Assembly: GCA_958295665.1 (NCBI GenBank) | Contig: OY282558.1 | Span: 329,875,106 to 329,939,105, forward strand | Source: Tipula vernalis | Lineage: Eukaryota > Arthropoda > Insecta > Diptera > Tipulidae | Length of the DNA: 64,000 nucleotides | Direction of reading: 5' to 3' | Shown: one piece after another, positions 48,801 to 54,800 of the stretch | Numbering within the stretch: position 1 is the first letter of the stretch | Layout: every line of letters begins with the position of its first letter | Translations under genes and position numbers: made by a program | Notes under the pieces: generated by a model | What the model was told of the DNA's origin: nothing | Databases searched by the model: none | Seen by the model: the letters and a program-made list of their open reading frames with translations, nothing else

Positions 48801-51800
48801 TAAAATTAGAACACATAAAAAATGCGGTGTTACTTGTTCGCCATCTTATTAACCTTCTTTTTGTTCAGGGGTCGAGTTAGTGAATATCATTTTGGTGACG
48901 TCAATTTATTCGCCCAGTGAACCGCAAGTTATATGGGGGAGCGTACCGTGGACGTTATTGGTGCCGCCACACAGTCATCCCTATCTGTCGTTAGATGTGA
49001 AAAACAATTACAGACATTTCAATGCTAAGTTTAACGCGAAAGCACAAAAAAAAATTAAAAAACTTAGTGAAAGAGAATGAAACCCGTATTATTTCTCCTT
49101 AGTCGTTCAAAGAGAAGTTTTCCCCAATTCAAAAAAAATTAATCAAACGTTCCGGAAATAATTTTTAAAATTTTCAATCCTTATTAGTTACCAATAGATT
49201 GAATACTAGCAGAGCACCCTGTATTTTATAGAGCCATAATCAAAAAATCTGAGCTTTTATAAGGGAATTAGAAACAAGGAAAAAACCAAACTTTTCATAG
49301 TAAAACACACAAAACATATGGGAAATCACTTTTTTTCCTAAGACAAATTTTTAAATGAAAACGTTACAAATTCTTAATTATGATTTCTGAAATACTTTCA
49401 TAAATATTTGAATTTCAACATATATGAATATCGTTTAAGTAAATCGTTTTCATTTTCTTGTAATAATTGATTTATTTAAACCAAAATATAAAAAAATTTC
49501 ATAACAACAGCATTCTGGTCAAATTGAAATAAAAGCTTACTACGATTCGTTTGCTCATTAAGTCAATGTACATTACATAGATGGCAGTGATGGCCGTAAA
49601 AATTTGGTAAAATTATACCAAAAATTACCACTTGGGGAAATTTCAAGTTCACAAATTGTAGGAAAAGCAAAACCAATTTACTAAATATAGGAACGTGTGA
49701 TAATTTTGCGATTAAATAATTTTATTTCGTATTTTTCTGCAACCATTTTAGACATCTTACGTACACTAGTAAAACTAAAGATAAATTTAGCAAGTATTAT
49801 TTTAATTTGTCAGAGCCAACTTTGATGTATTTTTCAAAATGAAAGTTCGAAAAAATATATTTTAGAAATAATTTAATTTTAATATTTCTGCAATTAATAT
49901 TTACTTAATACCCATATGGCCTTCTTGTATATTGTTCTTAAAGATATGTAGAAAACTTTTATATAAACATTTTATAATATTTTTGCGTTTTTCATTGAAA
50001 AACTTGAAGCTAAAAAACACCATTTTTACTATGGATTCCTATGGAAATCAATGAAAAGTTATACCACTAAAAAAGCTTCTAAAAAATACGTCATTAAGAT
50101 TATGGCTCTATACTCTAGAAGGCTCTGATACTAGACCACGACATTGCAATTTTTTGTGTTAAGGAAAACAAATTCCAATGAGACGTCTCTATGTAAATCT
50201 ATTATAGTTTTTGATTAAAGTAAGCCGAAAGTAAAAATATCGATAATGCAGATAATTTCTTGGATATCTATAAAATGAAAAATTTACACAACCTACAAAC
50301 TAATATTTCCAAGAAGTAATTTTAAGGCTGGATATAGGCTCATTTTGGTTTGTCACTGGTTACCATCGGAACTATACATTAAGTTTCAAGACTAGAGCCA
50401 AATATAAAATGTAAGCATTTGTATAAATTCAACCCTCAAAGTATCATGTCTGGAAAGTGGTTCAATGGAAGTGCCTAGCCAACAGTTATTCCTATAAAAA
50501 TTATCAGGGCAAGCTTCATGTGGGGAGCCAGCGATGTAAACCATCGGTAAACTTCTATAATGTGAAAATAGAATTGAAAAATATTTTGGGAAAAGGACTT
50601 TGGCTTTCCGACCTACGAGCTTGTTTTATATGAATTTGCATTTTTGCACTTTGAAAGAAAACCTCTTTTCGTTTTGAAACGATATACATACATGTACAAA
50701 ATCGTCGTGAAAACGGTCCAATAAGTCTGCATAATATTTTCTGTTTATCGCTGTCCCCTTTTTAAGATAATCAATGTGGAGTATATCGCGTGCATCCCAA
50801 AAAAACTGTCGCCGTAATTTTGTTGGCTTACAGACCCACCTTTGCCTCCTTCGGTGCCAATTCACCCAGTGAAATCCACTGTTTCAACTGTTCCTTCGTC
50901 TCCGATGATGATAATGGACCCAGGTTTGATCAACCCAACATTCACAAACCTCTTTATCAAAGGCACCCAACACGCACATCTTAGCCAGATGTTATGTACT
51001 TGCCATCATTGAAATTGCCACAAACTCAGCAGTCTCACGCACTCTAACTCTTTGATCATCCAAAACCATGCCATGGATTTTTCGACCACTTCTGGTGTGG
51101 TGAAATCAATTAGACGCTCCGAACGATCTGAATTATTAGTAACTGTACGACCATAATGAAATTCAGTAAACTACTTCTGAATCATTCCAAACGATGGTGA
51201 AGAGTGTTTGTTTTTCGGGTTTGCGTAATATTTTTTCGGCGCATAAAATAATGTTTTATAAATCCGCGAAATTCACTTTTTTCCATTTTTTGGAAAATTC
51301 ACGTAGTTTCAGTACTTGGACTTAATGAACTACCCTCGTAATTTAACAGGGGGGCAGTTAATTTATTGCTCAATATAGTATTCGTTTCTTTTACTAATCG
51401 CTTTAATTTAATTTATCAAATTTCACAGTTAAAAATTATAAAAATTATTTAAAAACAAAATTACATTCATACCAAGTCACGTCATAATCATCTTAACCCA
51501 TTTTCATCTCAAAACCAAATCTCATACGGTCAAATTCATAATCGAAATTGTAAAATTTAAAATATTTATTTAGCTTTAAAAACTATTTCATACATATGCA
51601 TTTTGTTCCTACAAAGCCACCAATCACCAAACAAAGCCATAAATTACTGGACAAATTACCCTTCAACCATCAAAACAAAAAAAAAAAAAAATTCCCCTGG
51701 AGATGGATATAACAACTTTTCCCGTTATTTAAAAACAAAAGTATATTTATAAACAATAAAATTCCAAAAAGACGGAATAAATATAATTTATTTTTAGTTT

Positions 51801-54800
51801 AATTACAAAACAATTTATTTAACTAAACTATTATTTTATTATTATATAATTTATATAAATATTTTATTTAAAGAATTTAAAAAATTAAAAAAATTCATTT
51901 TTTGGTGATAGATTTTCTTTTTGCTTTTCAAAATTATAATTAAAAATATTAAATTTTTTATTTTTTTTTAAATTAATTTTTGATTGAACTGATTTTAATT
52001 TAAAATAATTAAGTTTTTCAGTTTTATTGGCTTAATCGCATAAATTTAAATTTAATAATAAATTTTATTAACACAAGACAAATTCAAAATCAAAAATTAA
52101 TTTTAAAAATTTAAGCAAATCGATCTGTTATAAAAAATTTGCTGACATTTAGGCGAAGGCCTCAATCTCAAATTCATATAAATGCGATTTATTGATTCAT
52201 GTTCATTTTATACATTTTCTGTGTGTAGGTCAATTATTTTCACAAAGCATGCTCCACAGTCAATTACATCCAAAAAGTCGTGTTTACGAAACAAAAGAAA
52301 GTTCAGCAGCTGAAGATAATTCATATTTAGGATATTCAACAATTACGGGTGATTTTAATGGGGACGGAAATGAAAGTGTTGCTGTTGGTATGCCACGTGG
52401 TGGCGGTTTATTGGGAAAAATTTTATTGATGACATGGGATTTACAAATTCAACGAAATATTACCGGCGAACAAATTGGTGCTTATTTCGGTTATGCCATA
52501 TGTACGGTTGATGTTGATGGTGATGGTTTAACAGATTTAATTGTTGGTGCTCCAATGTACACAGATTATAGCAATAATGTTGGTGACTATGAAAATGGGC
52601 GAGTTTATATTATTTATCAAGGAAAAAATGTAAGTGTAAAGAGGGGGGAGGGGCATTTATTTATATTTCTAGCAACAATTTTTTTTTTTTTTTACTTTTT
52701 TTAACGCCTTCAGAATAAATACAAGGAGCTCGAAACTAGAGAAGGTTTAAAGTCAAAAGCACGATTTGGACTTTCGCTAACATCACTGGGTGATATCAAT
52801 CAAGATAATTATGGTGATTTTGCAGTAGGTGCTCCATATGATGGACCTCAAGGTAGGGGTGCTGTTTATATTTTCCATGGATCATCGACTGGAGTACTCC
52901 AGAAACATTCACAAGTTATTTATGCTGAACAAGTTGAAAAAATGTCAACATTTGGTTTTGCAATCTCTGGCGGAATTGACCTTGATGGGAATGGCTACCC
53001 AGATTTAGTGGTTGGTGCTTATGAATCAAGTCGGGCAATTGTTTTTAAGTAACTCACTTCAAAATACTATTTTCCATATAATCTGTTCACTAATAAAATG
53101 TTTATTCTTACAGATCACGGTCCGTAGTACAAATGGAAGCTCGAGCCTTATTTCAATCTACATCAAAACTTATCAGTATTGAGGAAAAGAATTGTCTCTT
53201 GCCACGTGAAAACAAATCTGTATCATGCACAAATGTAAATTACTGTTTAAAATATACCGGCAAAGCTGTTCCAAATTACATCGATTATGATCTATCACTC
53301 GTTCTTGATTCCAAAAATTTACGATCACCGCGAATGTTTTTCTTTAGCGATCAAGGCAGAAATATTAAAAATTTCACAGTTACATTATATAAAGGTCGAG
53401 AAGCATGTCAAACCCAAAGGGTCTATGTCACAGATACTATCCGTGATAAATTAACACCACTAGAAGTTGAATTACGATATGACATCCGTCCACTACCAAT
53501 ACCAAAACACCGATCACAGCGTGACATTTCAGGTCCAGTACTAGATCAAAATCGGGGAACCGTGCAACGTGATTCGATCAACATCCAAAAGAATTGTGGC
53601 CCCGACAATATTTGTATCCCAGATTTACGATTGGAAGTGCAAACGGTTGAGAAATATTTATTGGGTTCAGTGGATCCACTTGAGGTTGTAGTGCTAATAT
53701 TGAATGAAGGTGAAGATGCATTTGAAGCTGCATTCTATATGAATGTACCACAAGGTCTATCGTTCAAGAGAGTCGAAAGAATAGGCGACATTAGGGACTC
53801 AACAATAACATGCAGTAAACCGAATGCTGATCGGATTTTGAAATGTGATGTCGGTAATCCATTGCCAAGCAAACAAATTGCCAATTTCAAAATTTTACTA
53901 AACTATCAGCAACAGAAAAATATGATCGAACCAAAATTCGCATTCCAAATGAATGTCAATTCCACAAACCCTGAAGCAAGTGTATCCACAATTGATAATG
54001 TGTTTGCCAAAAATATTACGATTTGGTTGGAATCTGTTCTAGAAATACAAGGTGCATCCGATCCAGTCGAATTCCATTACAATTCCTCACAATTTGTTGA
54101 AATTAAAAATGCAACTCGCGAGCAGGAAATTGGTGAACAAGTTGTGCACATGTATAATATAAGAAATAAGGGTTTGTCAGAAATTGAAGAGGCCGAAATT
54201 TTTATTTTATGGTCGATTCAAACAAATGAGGGCGAAGATCTTATGTATCTGTTAGATCAAGCTGAAGAACACGGAAATGTTCAATGTTCTTATAGTTATG
54301 ATGTAAATCCAAAGAAATTGTTCATTGACCCTCAGCTCTCACGAAAAAGTTACTTTACAACGTATGAAGCCAAGAGATCATCTATTATGAATCAATACAG
54401 TGGATGGGGTCATAGTAGCTCCGGTGGTTCTGCTGTTGGATCTAGCTCGTCTTCAGGATCTGCCGGATCTAGTTCGATCACTGGATCAGGTTCAAGTTCT
54501 AGCAGCAATTCCAGTTTTTCAACTCACACCTCTTCTTCAGGGGGTTCATCAATTAGTGGATCGGCTTCGGGTGGTCAAATTTCTGGAGGTCATGTAACTG
54601 GAGGTGGCAGCTCAATTGGTGTGGTAACAAATGGAAATGTTTCTGGTGGTGCAGCATCTGGTGGTGGTCGTGTATCACAATCGTCTGGTTCTGCTGGTGG
54701 TGGTACAATTACTCATGTAGCAGGCCACGTTTACACCGAAGAAGAAAGAAGGAAAATGCTCGAAGCAGAACAAACAATTGAGTCGGCTGGAGATGCATCA

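Larger units (their letters stand above)
44098..48912 (-). mobile_element. Gypsy-type LTR retrotransposon, degenerate
   Basis: Two direct repeats starting TGTGGAGGTGGTTATTGATA (44098 and 48612) enclose gag, protease, RT, RNase H and integrase pieces on the minus strand, in Gypsy order. Next to the 5' LTR the minus strand reads TTTGGTGACCATCGACGTGA, a plausible tRNA primer site. A purine run (AAGAGGGGG, about 44505) may be the polypurine tract, which would mean the left LTR extends to about 44504 and the right one is truncated. Multiple stops and frameshifts show that it is dead. Confidence 0.88.

Noticed and set aside
48880..49080. 66-codon frame starting in the Gypsy LTR
   Set aside because: It reads out of the LTR into unrelated DNA and has no recognisable domain.
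52192..52228. ATG at 52192 as start of the propeller exon
   Set aside because: It lies before a good splice acceptor (tgtgtag at 52228); the upstream residues are intron and break the conserved repeat.
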